Source of the DNA: Sideroxyarcus sp. | GTDB lineage: Bacteria > Pseudomonadota > Gammaproteobacteria > Burkholderiales > Gallionellaceae | Assembly: GCA_030652215.1 (NCBI GenBank) | Contig: JAUSBC010000029.1 | Span: 23,967-87,966 of the forward strand | Reading direction: 5' to 3' | Length of the DNA: 64,000 nt | Shown here: one piece after another, positions 8,960 through 19,700 of the stretch | How the letters are laid out: every line of letters starts with the position of its first letter | Numbering within the stretch: the first letter of the stretch is position 1 | Translations under genes and position numbers: made by a program | Notes under the pieces: generated by a model | Databases searched by the model: none | Seen by the model: only the letters and a program-made list of their open reading frames with translations | Told to the model about the DNA's origin: nothing

Positions 8960-10120
8960 CTAAAACACGAAATCGACAACTGCAGTAATCACATGAAAGC
9001 TGCTCCCGTGCAGTGACACATCCGGCGGCACGTTGACGAGATAGCCGTTCGAATTGTCGCCGAGCCGCACCCGGTCATACTGGATCTTGAAATCGGTATT
9101 GCGCATGAAGTCCCAGCGCACTCCCAGGCTGGTCGTGCGCTGGGAGCGATTGGCCAATTGCACGGCGGCCGCCGTCGGCGCGGAATAGCCCGGCAAGAAT
9201 GTACCCGGCGCAATTCTGCTGTAAGTCACATACGGGGTGAATTCATTGATACGGTAACCGCCGCTGACATACATCGCATTGATTTTGAAAATCGAACGGC
9301 GCTGCAACCACTCGTACATGGCGAACCAGTTTCCCCTGTCGTAACTGGCCCCGACGGACAAATCGCTGTTGCGTATCCACGCCTCGCTAACGCCGCTCAA
9401 TTGATTCAGGGTGAGGGACTGGCGCTCCTGGTAGCCGATTTGGAAAGTTGCCTGTCCGTATTCGAGCTTGTCGAAAAATCCCCACATTTCTTTCGCGTTC
9501 GACCTGCTGCCGTACATGGCCTTGATCGAATTCACGGCCTCCCCGATTTCTGAACGGTAGGTCGCATCCACGCCGTCGGTGCTGTGTATGGACAACTGGT
9601 AAAGATCGACCGGCGGGTTGACCCATGCATAGCTGTAGCCCACATCGTGATTTTCAGAATCCAGAAACGTCGGCAAGGCAAGGCGCCCGACCCGCATGTA
9701 AAAATCCGGATCGAAAGCGTACTTCACGTTCACCAGTTCTACCCTGGGGCTGTAGGAGTCATCTGAATGGTATTCCGAATCGACCTGCAATATGGCCGAG
9801 ACTGCGGGCGTAAAATTGGCTGAAACATGCGCCGCGACGCGTGTGTTGTTGCCAGCCGTCCAGTTGCCGCTGCGTCCCGCCCCTTTGGGCAGGGACTCGT
9901 ACAGCACGTAATCCCCCTGGTCCTGATTGGAACGGGAAGCACCCAGCGAACCGAAGCCGCCGAATCTGAACATGGGCTGTTCTGTCAAAGCGGCAGGCGC
10001 GGAAGCGTGGTTGTTCACGGGCTTCTCTGCACCGGCATCGGAATCATTTAACGTGCCCGCCTGCGCCGCAAAATTGCAGGCAGCAAACAGAAACACGGCA
10101 AGCGGAATTGTTTTATGCAT
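8960..10120 (-). CDS. Porin-like outer-membrane beta-barrel protein
   Basis: A signal peptide (MHKTIPLAVFLFAACNFAAQA) is followed by a protein of alternating hydrophobic strands rich in aromatic residues and ending in Phe (VVDFVF), the usual C-terminal signature of an outer-membrane barrel. I chose ATG at 10120, with CGGAG close upstream, over the longer ORF start because it begins the signal peptide. The first gene of an apparent three-gene row with the PstS-like protein and the hybrid kinase. Its solute is unknown. Confidence 0.75.
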   Translation of the reverse strand: MHKTIPLAVFLFAACNFAAQAGTLNDSDAGAEKPVNNHASAPAALTEQPMFRFGGFGSLGASRSNQDQGDYVLYESLPKGAGRSGNWTAGNNTRVAAHVSANFTPAVSAILQVDSEYHSDDSYSPRVELVNVKYAFDPDFYMRVGRLALPTFLDSENHDVGYSYAWVNPPVDLYQLSIHSTDGVDATYRSEIGEAVNSIKAMYGSRSNAKEMWGFFDKLEYGQATFQIGYQERQSLTLNQLSGVSEAWIRNSDLSVGASYDRGNWFAMYEWLQRRSIFKINAMYVSGGYRINEFTPYVTYSRIAPGTFLPGYSAPTAAAVQLANRSQRTTSLGVRWDFMRNTDFKIQYDRVRLGDNSNGYLVNVPPDVSLHGSSFHVITAVVDFVF

Positions 10121-10339
10121 AAGCTCCGTCTTGATATCGAAAAAGACACTCATCATTCAATTCAGGTTTGAACGCCGCAGACGTAGCATTCAAACGGGCA
10201 TTTCGATAGACTGGCGCAGCGAGCTTCCCGATAACGCCACAATATGTACGGGTATTGGCAACAACGGTTTGAAGTCATGGTCATGCAATGTTGTCCGGCA
10301 TGACCGGTTTGATCATAGCCCATAATCAAGGAGAATCAA

Positions 10340-10867
10340 ATGGACAATATGGAAGACACAAAATTGCACCCTACCGTGCTGGTGCGGCCTACCGTCATGA
10401 TTGTGGACGATGCGGAAGATATCCTCATGATCATGGAATCAATTCTGGCGCGCGAGTATTCGCTGAAATTGTACAGCCGGGCGCAGGATGCGCTCGACTA
10501 CGCATTTGCCAACCCTCCCGACCTGATCATGCTCGATGTCATGATGCCCGGTATCGACGGCTTCGAAACCTGCCGCCGGCTCAAGGCCAATCCCAAACTC
10601 AGGGACATACCGGTGATCTTCCTGACTTCGAAAAACGAAGACGAATACGAAGAAATGGGATTCTCGGTCGGCGCTTCCGATTTCATACACAAGCCCATCA
10701 ACGCGCCCATCGTGCATGCCCGCGTCAAAACCCATCTCAAGATCAAGTTCGTCATGGATTACATGCGCAACGAGAACCTGCGCCTGAAGGACACCGCCAA
10801 GCAGGCATCCGCCGAACTCGCGAAAGCGACCAAGATGCTGTGGAGCACGCCTTTCGACAAATCCTGA
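10340..10867 (+). CDS. Single-domain response regulator with helical tail
   Basis: A receiver domain occupies residues 15-135 with acidic pocket IVDDAED, phosphoacceptor Asp in LIMLDVMMPG, Thr in FLTSKN and Lys in HKPI. No DNA-binding or enzymatic output domain follows, only about 40 helical, probably coiled-coil residues. AAGGAG precedes the ATG. Such proteins act by protein contact or as phosphorelay intermediates; the hybrid kinase on the other side of the porin gene is the obvious local partner, though this is inference. Confidence 0.85.
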   Translation: MDNMEDTKLHPTVLVRPTVMIVDDAEDILMIMESILAREYSLKLYSRAQDALDYAFANPPDLIMLDVMMPGIDGFETCRRLKANPKLRDIPVIFLTSKNEDEYEEMGFSVGASDFIHKPINAPIVHARVKTHLKIKFVMDYMRNENLRLKDTAKQASAELAKATKMLWSTPFDKS

Positions 10868-10876
10868 TTATCCTGC

Positions 10877-10905
10877 GGGAGCGCCGGCAGGACGTCGGCG
10901 CTCCC
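10877..10905. terminator. GGGAGCGCCG hairpin between convergent genes
   Basis: GGGAGCGCCG and its exact complement flank a 9-base loop directly after the receiver gene and before the stop of pelG. It may stop both transcripts. The arm sequence recurs elsewhere in the window as part of an interspersed repeat. Confidence 0.6.
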
Positions 10906-10912
10906 AATAGCT

Positions 10913-12286
10913 TCACTGCAGCATGAACGTCTCGTACTCCAGCAAATCCAGTTTGCGCGAGAGCATCTGCATCCCGACCAGCACGGTGATCAACAGCGAC
11001 AGGGCAAAGCCGTATCCGTAGAAGCTCGCGCCCAGATACAGACTCAGCGAGGTCAGCGCGACGTTGGAAACCAGGAACAGCACGCACAGCAGCACCACGA
11101 TGTGGCGCTTGTCGAGGTAGAAAAACACGTTCAGCACGCCGAGCAGCACCACCTGCAAACCGGCCGCCACCACGTCCACATACAACAAGGGCAAATACAG
11201 GGTCGAAATGCCCAGCCAGTCGAGCAGCTTTTCGCCGAGCACGAACACCAGCAGCACGGTGATGGCCTGTATCTTGACGATCTCGAACAAGCCCTGCCGC
11301 ACCGTGAACAGCATGTTGTCGCGCATGGTTTCGATATGATCGAGCGAACCGCCTTCGCGCACCGCGTCGTAGAATTTTTCGTAATACTCCACGAAGTCGG
11401 TTTCGATGCGCACCAGAAATACCGCCATGCCGGGAATGATCGCGAGATAGGCCAGGAAAATGGGCAAATCGTAGATCAGCGACGCGCGCAGCGGTCCGAT
11501 GATGTGCTGGCTGGTATCGGGATAAAACCAGAAGATCAGCTTGTCCGCCCACACCGCGAGGTTGTACAAAAATCCCGCCCACACCAGGCTGGTGTACATC
11601 GCGCCCGGACGCATGAAGTCGAACGAGATAGCCGACTCGTGCAGCGGGAAGGTGCGCAGCGTCAGCGTCACCATGCCGATCAGCAGCACGAAATGGCCGA
11701 TCACAAAACCCAGCAGCAAGCCCTCCATACCGAACGGGCGCAGCAGCAGCGCGCCCAGCACGGTGACGGTATAGCCTATGGCAAACAGCACCACGATAGC
11801 CTTGTACTGCTTCATGCCGGACAGGAATATCGTGGACACCCAGATCGCGCACAGGATGACGAAACCCGAAAGCATGAGCATGCGGTACGACACGCTCATG
11901 CCGGAGAAGAACAGGAACAACGCCAGCATTCCGAACACGCCGCCGACGCTGGTCACGATCAGCAGCATGCCGCTGAAATTCGGCAGTACCTGCTTGTCCT
12001 GTTTCTTGAACAGGCTGTCGGCGATAAAACGCGTGAAGCCGAGCTGGATGAAACCCGTCACGATCAGCGAACTCATGATGAGATAAGTGACGGACACCTG
12101 GAATTGCACGATGGCGGCATGCGGATACACCACGCCCAGGCTCAGGAAGCCGACGAAGAGTATGCCGATGATGGACAGCACCCACGGACCGGAACTGATG
12201 ATGCCCGCATAGGCGTAGGCCTGGAACAGGCCGAAGTAGCTGTCCTTTTCCAGCAGCTTGCGCAGCTCGAAGCCTATGCCTGCCAT
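10913..12286 (-). CDS. pelG: PelG, inner-membrane Pel transporter
   Basis: A 457-residue polytopic membrane protein of the MOP-like PelG family with about 12 hydrophobic segments. The start MAGIGFELRKLL is the hallmark N-terminus; the longer ORF start is wrong because it adds 34 residues lying over pelF. The length equals that of Pseudomonas PelG. It forms the inner-membrane Pel synthase/export complex with PelD, PelE and PelF. It overlaps the end of pelF by 13 bases, and is the last gene of the operon. Confidence 0.95.
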   Translation of the reverse strand: MAGIGFELRKLLEKDSYFGLFQAYAYAGIISSGPWVLSIIGILFVGFLSLGVVYPHAAIVQFQVSVTYLIMSSLIVTGFIQLGFTRFIADSLFKKQDKQVLPNFSGMLLIVTSVGGVFGMLALFLFFSGMSVSYRMLMLSGFVILCAIWVSTIFLSGMKQYKAIVVLFAIGYTVTVLGALLLRPFGMEGLLLGFVIGHFVLLIGMVTLTLRTFPLHESAISFDFMRPGAMYTSLVWAGFLYNLAVWADKLIFWFYPDTSQHIIGPLRASLIYDLPIFLAYLAIIPGMAVFLVRIETDFVEYYEKFYDAVREGGSLDHIETMRDNMLFTVRQGLFEIVKIQAITVLLVFVLGEKLLDWLGISTLYLPLLYVDVVAAGLQVVLLGVLNVFFYLDKRHIVVLLCVLFLVSNVALTSLSLYLGASFYGYGFALSLLITVLVGMQMLSRKLDLLEYETFMLQ

Positions 12287-13794
12287 GACGTCGCCTTTTC
12301 GTAGATAGCCTGATAACTGGCGAACATCTTTTCCTGCGTGTAATTGGCCTCGACGCGCTTGATGCCCGCCACGCTCGCCGCATTCCACACTTCAACGTCG
12401 GTCAGCAATTCCAGCGCAGCCTCCGCCAGCGCCTGCGGATCGGCAATGCCCACGATGCGTCCGGCCGCGCCGAAGGCCTGATCCTCCGCGTCCAGCCCGT
12501 AGATCAATTGCCGGCAGGAACCCACATCCGTGCTCACTGCGGGCACGCCGGCCGCAAAGCCTTCGAGCAGCACCAGCGGCAAGCCCTCGCTGATTGAACT
12601 CAGCACGACCAGGCCGATCTTCGGCAGCAGCTCAGTCATCTGCTGGAAGCCGAGGAACTTGATATTGCCGCCCAGGCCCAGGCCGTCCACCAGGTCGCGG
12701 CATTCGTCCACGTAATCCGGGTCTTCGTCTTCCGGGCCCGCGATCCAGCCCTCGGCTTCGGGCATGCGGTTGACCACGGTGCGCATGGCGCGGATGTAGG
12801 TCTTGATATCCTTGATTGGCACTACCCGCCCGATCAGACACAAAATGGGTGGCGGTGTCGCCGCGCGTTGCGTGCGCAGCGGCGCGAAACGCGGCACGTT
12901 GACACCGTTGGGAATGTTGCAGGTGCGCTGCGCCGGCGCGCCGTCCTCGACCTGGCGCAGGCGGTTCGCTTCAAACAGGGCCACGATATGATCCGAGCTG
13001 TCGTAGCAGCGCGTTCCGAGCGCCTGGAAAAAGCGTATCCACAACTGGCGGAAATAACTGATCTCGGTCGGGTCGCGCTGGAACACGTTGCGGTTGTCCT
13101 TCACCCACTGCGCCTGGAATAGATCGATCTTGCGTTCCTTGGTGTAGATGCCGTGTTCGGAAAGTATCAGCGGGCGGCCGTTCTTTTCCTTGAGCAAGGC
13201 GCCCAGCAATCCCGCGTAGCCGGTGGAGACCGTATGGTAGGCGCGCACCGGAATGAAATTCTCGGCGATTTCGGCCAGCATCCACACCGGCGCATGCATG
13301 GAGCGCACGGTCCAGAAATAATCCACGAACGAAGGGTCGGAGCAGTATTTCTGGTACTTCTCTTTCACGAACGCCCAGGATTCCTGGCTGTACAAAAAGG
13401 TATCCAGATCCGCGCCGCCGCCCGCCGACATCTCGGGGATGAGCTTGCGAAAAGTATCGAGTCCGTTTTCATGTTCACCCGGGAAACGGAAACACTCGTG
13501 CAGATGACGCACGTTGCCGAAGACCTTGGCGTCGCCGTGTATGGCGCGCACTTGCGGCACGGCGTGCTGGTTATGCAGATAATGCGTTTCCAGATGAACG
13601 ACATTGTCCGGCAGCGCATATTTGGCATCGCCGTAGTCCTCGGCACGGCTGCCGATGAATACCAAGGCGAAAGTGTATTGGGGAAAGCCGCGGATGATCT
13701 GGTTGACCCAACTGGAGACCCCTCCCGAAACATAGGGAAAAGTACCCTCCAGTAACAGCCCGATGTCGGCACGTTCGGCGCGCGGAAAATTCAT
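12274..13794 (-). CDS. pelF: PelF, cytosolic GT4 glycosyltransferase of Pel synthesis
   Basis: 506 residues, GT-B fold. The N-terminus ADIGLLLEGTFPYVSGGVSSWV is diagnostic for PelF; the C-terminal nucleotide-sugar domain carries the retaining GT4 signature with paired Glu residues in SEGLPLVLLEGF. It polymerises Pel, using UDP-GalNAc/UDP-GlcNAc-type donors, at the membrane complex PelDEG. It overlaps pelE by 4 bases and pelG by 13, so translation is coupled along the operon. Confidence 0.95.
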   Translation of the reverse strand: MNFPRAERADIGLLLEGTFPYVSGGVSSWVNQIIRGFPQYTFALVFIGSRAEDYGDAKYALPDNVVHLETHYLHNQHAVPQVRAIHGDAKVFGNVRHLHECFRFPGEHENGLDTFRKLIPEMSAGGGADLDTFLYSQESWAFVKEKYQKYCSDPSFVDYFWTVRSMHAPVWMLAEIAENFIPVRAYHTVSTGYAGLLGALLKEKNGRPLILSEHGIYTKERKIDLFQAQWVKDNRNVFQRDPTEISYFRQLWIRFFQALGTRCYDSSDHIVALFEANRLRQVEDGAPAQRTCNIPNGVNVPRFAPLRTQRAATPPPILCLIGRVVPIKDIKTYIRAMRTVVNRMPEAEGWIAGPEDEDPDYVDECRDLVDGLGLGGNIKFLGFQQMTELLPKIGLVVLSSISEGLPLVLLEGFAAGVPAVSTDVGSCRQLIYGLDAEDQAFGAAGRIVGIADPQALAEAALELLTDVEVWNAASVAGIKRVEANYTQEKMFASYQAIYEKATSWQA

Positions 13795-14828
13795 ACGTGA
13801 TTCTCTTTCGCCAACAAACCGGCCTGATACTCGGGGCGCTTCACCCAGAACTGGATCGCGTTCTTCATGATGGGCGTCAGTTGATACACCGAGAGTCGTT
13901 CAAGCAAAACCTGCACCGTCGCATAGTCGCGCCGGTTGAACGCGATCTCCACGATATATGGCAAGGCGCGCGATTCGGGCAGGCCGTGCGTTATCGCCTG
14001 CTCCAGTATCATCCTGGACTCTTCGTAGCGTTTCAATTCGAGCAGGATACGGCCCTTGAGAAACAGCAGGCCCGTATCGCGGCTCGCAAGCTTCAATGCA
14101 GAATCCGCGTAAAACAGCGCCTGGTTCAGCGCATGCATGCGCAGGTCGCCCTGCGCCAGTCCCGCGTAGATCATTTCCCAGTACAGCTCCGCCAGATGCC
14201 GGAGCCCGACCAATTGCAATTCCTTGCTTTCCGCCGTACGCAGATTGACCAACTCGCGGTGTATCTGTGCCGTGATCTTCTTTTCGCGTCCGTCGAGCAG
14301 ACCGTAGGCGACCAGCCGGATATCGTCCGAGGCATCGCCCAGCATGTTCTGCAGCAAGGGACTGGAAACCCGCGCCGGTATGCCCTGCAGCGCCAGCAGC
14401 GACTGCAGGCGTTGCGGCGTCGGCATGGCCGAATGCACCAGACGCGACTTGATGCCGCCCTGGCTGAACTTGATTTCCGGTTCGCGCAACGACAACACGA
14501 ATTCCGGCATCACGAGGCTGGCGAAAGGTTGCAGCGTCACGGTGCGGCGACGATAGCCGGAGATCAGCACCGCCACGAACACGCCGGGCAAGCCCAGCAC
14601 CGGAATAAAGAATGCAAAATTGAACATCAGCAGCGTGAGCAGCCAGCGCGGTTGGCGGTATTTCCCGGCCAGGAAATACCATCCGGCCACCGCAAGCAGA
14701 AAACTGGCTGCGGCATGCAGCAGCAGGTACCACAACAATATCCCGTCGCCGCTGCCGTTCATCGCGATCATGAACAGGGAGGATGCCTCCAACAGCAGTG
14801 CCAGCAGGACGAACACAAACTTAGTCAT
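13791..14828 (-). CDS. pelE: PelE, membrane scaffold with TPR domain
   Basis: 345 residues: two to three N-terminal membrane helices (about residues 3-100), then a cytosolic helical repeat region including LLFLKGRILLELKRYEESR, a typical TPR. PelE joins PelD and PelG in the inner-membrane complex and recruits PelF. Its identity rests on architecture and position between pelD and pelF, with overlaps of 8 and 4 bases. Sequence conservation of PelE is low in general. Confidence 0.9.
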   Translation of the reverse strand: MTKFVFVLLALLLEASSLFMIAMNGSGDGILLWYLLLHAAASFLLAVAGWYFLAGKYRQPRWLLTLLMFNFAFFIPVLGLPGVFVAVLISGYRRRTVTLQPFASLVMPEFVLSLREPEIKFSQGGIKSRLVHSAMPTPQRLQSLLALQGIPARVSSPLLQNMLGDASDDIRLVAYGLLDGREKKITAQIHRELVNLRTAESKELQLVGLRHLAELYWEMIYAGLAQGDLRMHALNQALFYADSALKLASRDTGLLFLKGRILLELKRYEESRMILEQAITHGLPESRALPYIVEIAFNRRDYATVQVLLERLSVYQLTPIMKNAIQFWVKRPEYQAGLLAKENHV

Positions 14829-16167
14829 GCCGTACCTCGATCAGGCGCTGCAGGGATGCGGTCGGATCGCTTTCCTCCAGGTCAATTGTGAACGAGGTCA
14901 AGCGCCATTCGTCGTAACCGAGCCCCATGTGTTCTTTCAGGATGGCCTCGATGCGCAGCAGGTATCCATCCACAGCCGCCTGCTTGGCCAGCGGCATCAG
15001 GTTTGCCAGCAACAGACGATTCCCCGACTTGATCTGCCACGGAATATCCAGGCCGCGCCGAATGCGCATGATCTCGGCGATGGCCTGCCGCCCGCTTTCG
15101 TCGTTCTCGAACGCGAGCACGATCACATGGCTGTTGATGCCGTAATTGCGCTGCAACTGCAGCAGCCGCGAAAACTCGGCGGCGAAATCGGCGGGCGCTT
15201 CGGGGAAGAGTTCGAGGAAGCGGCGCGAACCCTCAGCCTCGTTCACGCAGTCCGCGTAATAGCCCAGCATCACGGAAAGCATTTGCAGGTTTTCCTCGTT
15301 GAGCGCGAGGAAAGGCATGCGGTCGATCGCCAGCACACCCAGCAGTTTCTTGTCGCTGGTCAGGATAGGCGCGATCACCAGGAATGGCGAAGGCAGCTCC
15401 ACATCGGCCAAGCCCTCGATCAGCAGGTGCGACAGGGAACGGTGTTCCAGCGCGTAGGCCAGCAGCGGATCGTCGGCGCGCAAATTGGGCGGCGCACCGA
15501 TGGCGCTGCTGCGCACATAAGCGCCCTGCTCCGAAGCGACGAAGATCGCGGAAGACTCCAGTTGGCAATACTGCGTGAGCAACTGCAGCAAAGGCAGCGA
15601 CGCGGGCATGTGCGTATCACCCTGGGCAGCGGTCAACTGGCGCAGCCCGCCCAGCGCGTCGCGCAGCGTGACCGGCTTGGTCAGGATTTCCTGCTCCATG
15701 CGGTCGTGCGACAGGCGCAGCAGCAGATGGCGCAGCGTGATGCGGCTCAGGCGCTCGTCCAGATAGTGGTTGGTTTCTTCCGCGCGACGCAGACGCCCGC
15801 CCCAGGCCGCACTGAATTCGCCGCACAGCATGGCCAGGATCAGGCCACCCAGAAAATACTGTTCGGGGAAACTCTCGTGAGTCTCGGACAGATGGTCCAT
15901 CAGTTTCCAGGCCGCGATCAGGATCAGCGAGGAAACGGAACCCGGCGCCACGCCGTAGCGCAGGGCAACCAGCACGGGCGCAAGCCATATCCACGGAAAT
16001 TCGCCGCCGATCTGAAACGGGTTGTTGTGCTGGAAAACGATGCCGAAAGCGATGGCGACCAGCGTGATCACCACCACTTCCAGCCACATCAGCCGGTTGT
16101 AGCGCACCGGCGCCAGTGCGGCATGCAGGCGCGCAAACAGGTCCTGATAAAGACTTCTTAAACTCAC
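14821..16167 (-). CDS. pelD: PelD, c-di-GMP receptor of the Pel complex
   Basis: 448 residues: four N-terminal membrane helices (about 25-125), a coiled linker, a GAF domain (about 175-315) and a degenerate GGDEF domain. The receptor I-site RxxD is present as RGLD in MRIRRGLDIPW. Basic residues that could be the other c-di-GMP ligands occur in the linker (LLLRLSHDR) and near LLRIEAIL. In Pseudomonas PelD, binding of c-di-GMP at these sites switches on polymer synthesis, so regulation by c-di-GMP is predicted. The GGDEF signature itself is absent, as expected for a receptor rather than an enzyme. It starts 8 bases before the stop-side region of pelC. Confidence 0.95.
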   Translation of the reverse strand: MSLRSLYQDLFARLHAALAPVRYNRLMWLEVVVITLVAIAFGIVFQHNNPFQIGGEFPWIWLAPVLVALRYGVAPGSVSSLILIAAWKLMDHLSETHESFPEQYFLGGLILAMLCGEFSAAWGGRLRRAEETNHYLDERLSRITLRHLLLRLSHDRMEQEILTKPVTLRDALGGLRQLTAAQGDTHMPASLPLLQLLTQYCQLESSAIFVASEQGAYVRSSAIGAPPNLRADDPLLAYALEHRSLSHLLIEGLADVELPSPFLVIAPILTSDKKLLGVLAIDRMPFLALNEENLQMLSVMLGYYADCVNEAEGSRRFLELFPEAPADFAAEFSRLLQLQRNYGINSHVIVLAFENDESGRQAIAEIMRIRRGLDIPWQIKSGNRLLLANLMPLAKQAAVDGYLLRIEAILKEHMGLGYDEWRLTSFTIDLEESDPTASLQRLIEVRHD

Positions 16168-16174
16168 TGGAAAA

Positions 16175-16702
16175 TCACTGGATGGAGGCGTCGGACAACA
16201 TGTTCTTGATCAGCTTCTGCGCCACCGCGCTCAGCGCATCGCGGCTCCAACCGCTCTTGCTGCCGGCCGCACTCCACGCCACGCGGTCGCCGTCCTTGAG
16301 GTCGACAATCTGCAGCGTCATGCCCACCGCCGGCTCGCCGTCGATGCCGACCTTGTAGTGCCACTCGTCCACCGCGCCGGTCACCGCATAACGCACGCCC
16401 TGCTCGCGCGCCCAATTCAGCGCATCGGCCACCGCCTTGCGCTCGGCCGGTTCGAACAGGCTGTCCTGGTTGATCGCGGCCGGATAGCGGCGCAGGTTGA
16501 CGATGCCGCGTGTACGCAGCAGCACTTCGGTGATCGCCTCCGCGCGCAACCCGGCCTGCGGCACGTCGGTGTGGTTGACGATGGGCAGCAATGCCCATTT
16601 CGCATTGCGGTCCAGCGGCTTCGAGTCGGATTGCTGATCCAGTACCGCACAGGAACTCAGTGCCGCTACCAGAAACAGGATGCCAAGTTTGATCGTCTTC
16701 AT
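16175..16702 (-). CDS. pelC: PelC, outer-membrane lipoprotein
   Basis: 175 residues with lipobox ALSSC after a short hydrophobic signal (MKTIKLGILFLVAALSSC). PelC forms a dodecameric periplasmic ring at the outer membrane that guides cationic Pel to the PelB barrel. I chose ATG at 16702, which begins the lipoprotein signal; the ORF track start adds 13 residues lying over the pelB end. Length matches Pseudomonas PelC (about 172). Confidence 0.93.
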   Translation of the reverse strand: MKTIKLGILFLVAALSSCAVLDQQSDSKPLDRNAKWALLPIVNHTDVPQAGLRAEAITEVLLRTRGIVNLRRYPAAINQDSLFEPAERKAVADALNWAREQGVRYAVTGAVDEWHYKVGIDGEPAVGMTLQIVDLKDGDRVAWSAAGSKSGWSRDALSAVAQKLIKNMLSDASIQ

Positions 16703-16740
16703 GTCGTTACCCCAGTGTGAGTTGCCAGTCAAAATATTCA

Positions 16741-19700
16741 TCAGTAAAAATACCGGTAGTTCAGCGTGAGTTCGCGGCTCAGACCGTTGAGTACATTCGC
16801 GCCCCCGCTCTCCTGTCTCCAGCCCAGTGCAAGCTGATCATGACCAGCCAGCGGGCCGTTCAGGCCTAGCGACGCATTATAGCCGCGCCCGCTCGAATCA
16901 TTATGCGTGGCGCAATAATCCGCCGAGGGTTGCCAGGCCCGCGTGTAGCCGTTGCGGTAGGCCTCGCCGTAGCCGAAACACAGCCCGTAGATATTCACCT
17001 TTTCGGGCAAGGGCAAAGACGCCGCATCGGCATTGTTGTAATCGGTGTGGATGCCCGTCAGGCGCACTTTCAAATCCGGCGCGTCGATGCGCAACTGGTG
17101 TCCGAGCTCCCACGCCAACTGTCTGCCGCTGCCCAGATACTCGCCGCCCTGCGTGTAATAGCGCGCCCATGCCGGCTGCACATGCACAGACTCGCGCTTG
17201 CCGAAGCGATACAGCAGACCGGTGCTGACCTGGTCGCGCATGCCGAACACGCGCAATTCATTTGACTCGGTGGCCGCCGCGTTGAGCTCCAACCCGAATC
17301 GCAGATTGACGCGCGACACTATGTCCATGGCATGGCTCACCTGCATTTCGGTCGTGCGCGCAAATTCGTTGCGGCGCCGCAACGCGATTTCGGTAGCCCC
17401 GAACCCGCTATGGTTTTTCAGCGCGAGGCCCGCGATTCTTTCCGTCGGCGGCAGCGCTCCGAAGGTCGACGCGGTGTCGTCGGACTGGCGCGTTTTGCGG
17501 AATTCGGCAGCAACGCGCAAATGGCGATTGAGCGCAGTCTCTATGTGCACGCTTTGCACCGTGTTATGCAGCGTGCCGAGTTGTTCGCTGCGCAATTCGA
17601 AACCGACCTCGCCGGCGGCGGCCAGCATATCCTCGCTCAGGCGCTGGTGAGCCTCATTGTTTTCGGGATCGTCCGTGAGCCCGTCGAAAACAATGGATTG
17701 CGCGTAACGCTCCTGTTCCGTCGCATTGGCCGCATCGTGACGCACCAGCATGGACATGCCGTCGGCCTGACCGTCCAGCAAATGCCCGAGTTGCTCCGTA
17801 TCGTTTTCCGCGACGGCAACCGAGGTTGCGGCCCACAACGGACTGCCCAGCATGCGGCCGTAGCGTTGCCACAGCCAGGCTTTGGCGTTGGCCGATTGTT
17901 CCGTCGACACCGCCCATCCCAGCACCAGGTCGCTGGTCATGCGCTCCGCATCGGCATCACGCTCTTTGAGCGAGACCGCCCACGCCAGTCCGGTGCGTTC
18001 CGCAACGTCCTCGTGCTTGAGCAACCGGTCCTGGCGCAACACCGAGCGCACCAGCGCCGAGGCGGGATCGCCGGGGGCATTCAGCATCGAGAGGCGCGCT
18101 GCCGCCAGCATGTCGGGCGCATACGACAACGCAACAGGCTTGCCCGACAGATTGCGGCGCAACTTCAGCCAAGCGTGGCGCCGCACGCGCGCGGCCATGC
18201 CGGCCTGCCGCGCCTGCTCCAGCGCATCGGCATAATTCACCAGCCACAGGAAATCCTGCCCGCTGTGTTTGAGTTGCCGCGCATAGTAGGCTGCGGCGCG
18301 CGCCGGCTGATCCAGCACCTGATAAGCGGCGGCCAACGCCCCCCAGTAATCCGGATTCTCGTGGTCCCCGCGCGCGACCAGCCGCGCGATCATTTCGCGC
18401 AGCGCAGGCAGATCGTGCGCGTCGATCAGAAACCACAGCATGGCATTGCCGCTGCTCACGCTATCCGGCGCGATGCCGGCCGCATGCCGGGAATCCGCGC
18501 GCGCCGCGCGAAAGTCGCCGTTTGCCTGCAGGTATTGCGCGCGCAACAGGTAGAAGCGCGAGCTGTCGGACAAGTCCAGTTTGCGATCCGCCGCCGCGCT
18601 TTCGAACAAACGCTTTTGCGCCTGCCGGTCGCCGTTGGCCGCATGTATTTCCAGCGCCAGCAGCAGCATGTCGCGGTCGCCGAAGCGGCGGTAGCCCAGT
18701 TCCGCCAGCGCCGCTTTTTCGTCGCGGCGTGCATCGCCCAGCAGGTAAATCAGGCGGCTGAAGTCTTCGCGCGCCAGCTTGCCGGCCTCGGCCATGCGCC
18801 GGTAGTTTTTCTTCGCATCCTTGTCCAGTTGCAGTTGCCAGGCCAGATCGGCCAGCAATTTCCAGTAGGCGATATCGTCCTCGCCCACCTTGGCTCGGTT
18901 CGATTGCAGCAGGTCGTAGGCCTTGCGGTATTCGCCCTTGCGCAAATGCAGGTTGGCGATCTTCATCAGCCAATCCGTCCGGGCGCCGTGGCGCTCGAAC
19001 AATCGGCCATACAAAACGGCCGCGCGCTCATCGTCACCGCTGCGCTCCGCCAGGCGCGCCGCAGTTTCCAGTTGGAACGCCTGACGCTCTGCGGCATAGC
19101 GCGCTTCGAAGAACTTGATCCCTTCGCGCTGGCGCCCGGTCTGCTCGAACAGGTCGGCCAGATTTTTCCATTGCGCCTCGTCCAGTTTCTGTTTGGCGGC
19201 CACGCGCTTCCAGGCATCCAGCAGCGCGTCGGAATCGTTCATCACGGGCGCAAGCCTGAGCACGGCCAGCAAGGCTTCCTGCGTGTCGCGATGGCGCAGC
19301 AGCCAGCGCCATTCGCGCAATGCCACCTCCGGCTTGCCGAGCCATTCCGCGATTTGCGCCAGACGCTGATGCCATATTGTCTCGGAAGGAGATTGGCGCA
19401 CGGCGGCTTCGGCCACGCGGAACGCTTCGTTCAGGTTGTTGTTCTCGATGAAGACCTGGTATCCCAGTTCATAGTTCTTCTTGTCGTATGCCCGTATGTT
19501 GTCCGCTGCGGCTTGCGGCATTTCGGAAGCCGCATCCGCATTCGAGATGCCGATCAAGCCCAGATCCAGCCGCTGCAACCAGGCCACGATTTGTCCCACC
19601 CAGGACAGGTGCAACAGGCGTTTCGCATAACGCACCGCGCGCGGCTGGTCGTTGGCCGCACGCGCAGCCTGAACCAGCGCATACAGCGTATCGGTGTCGT

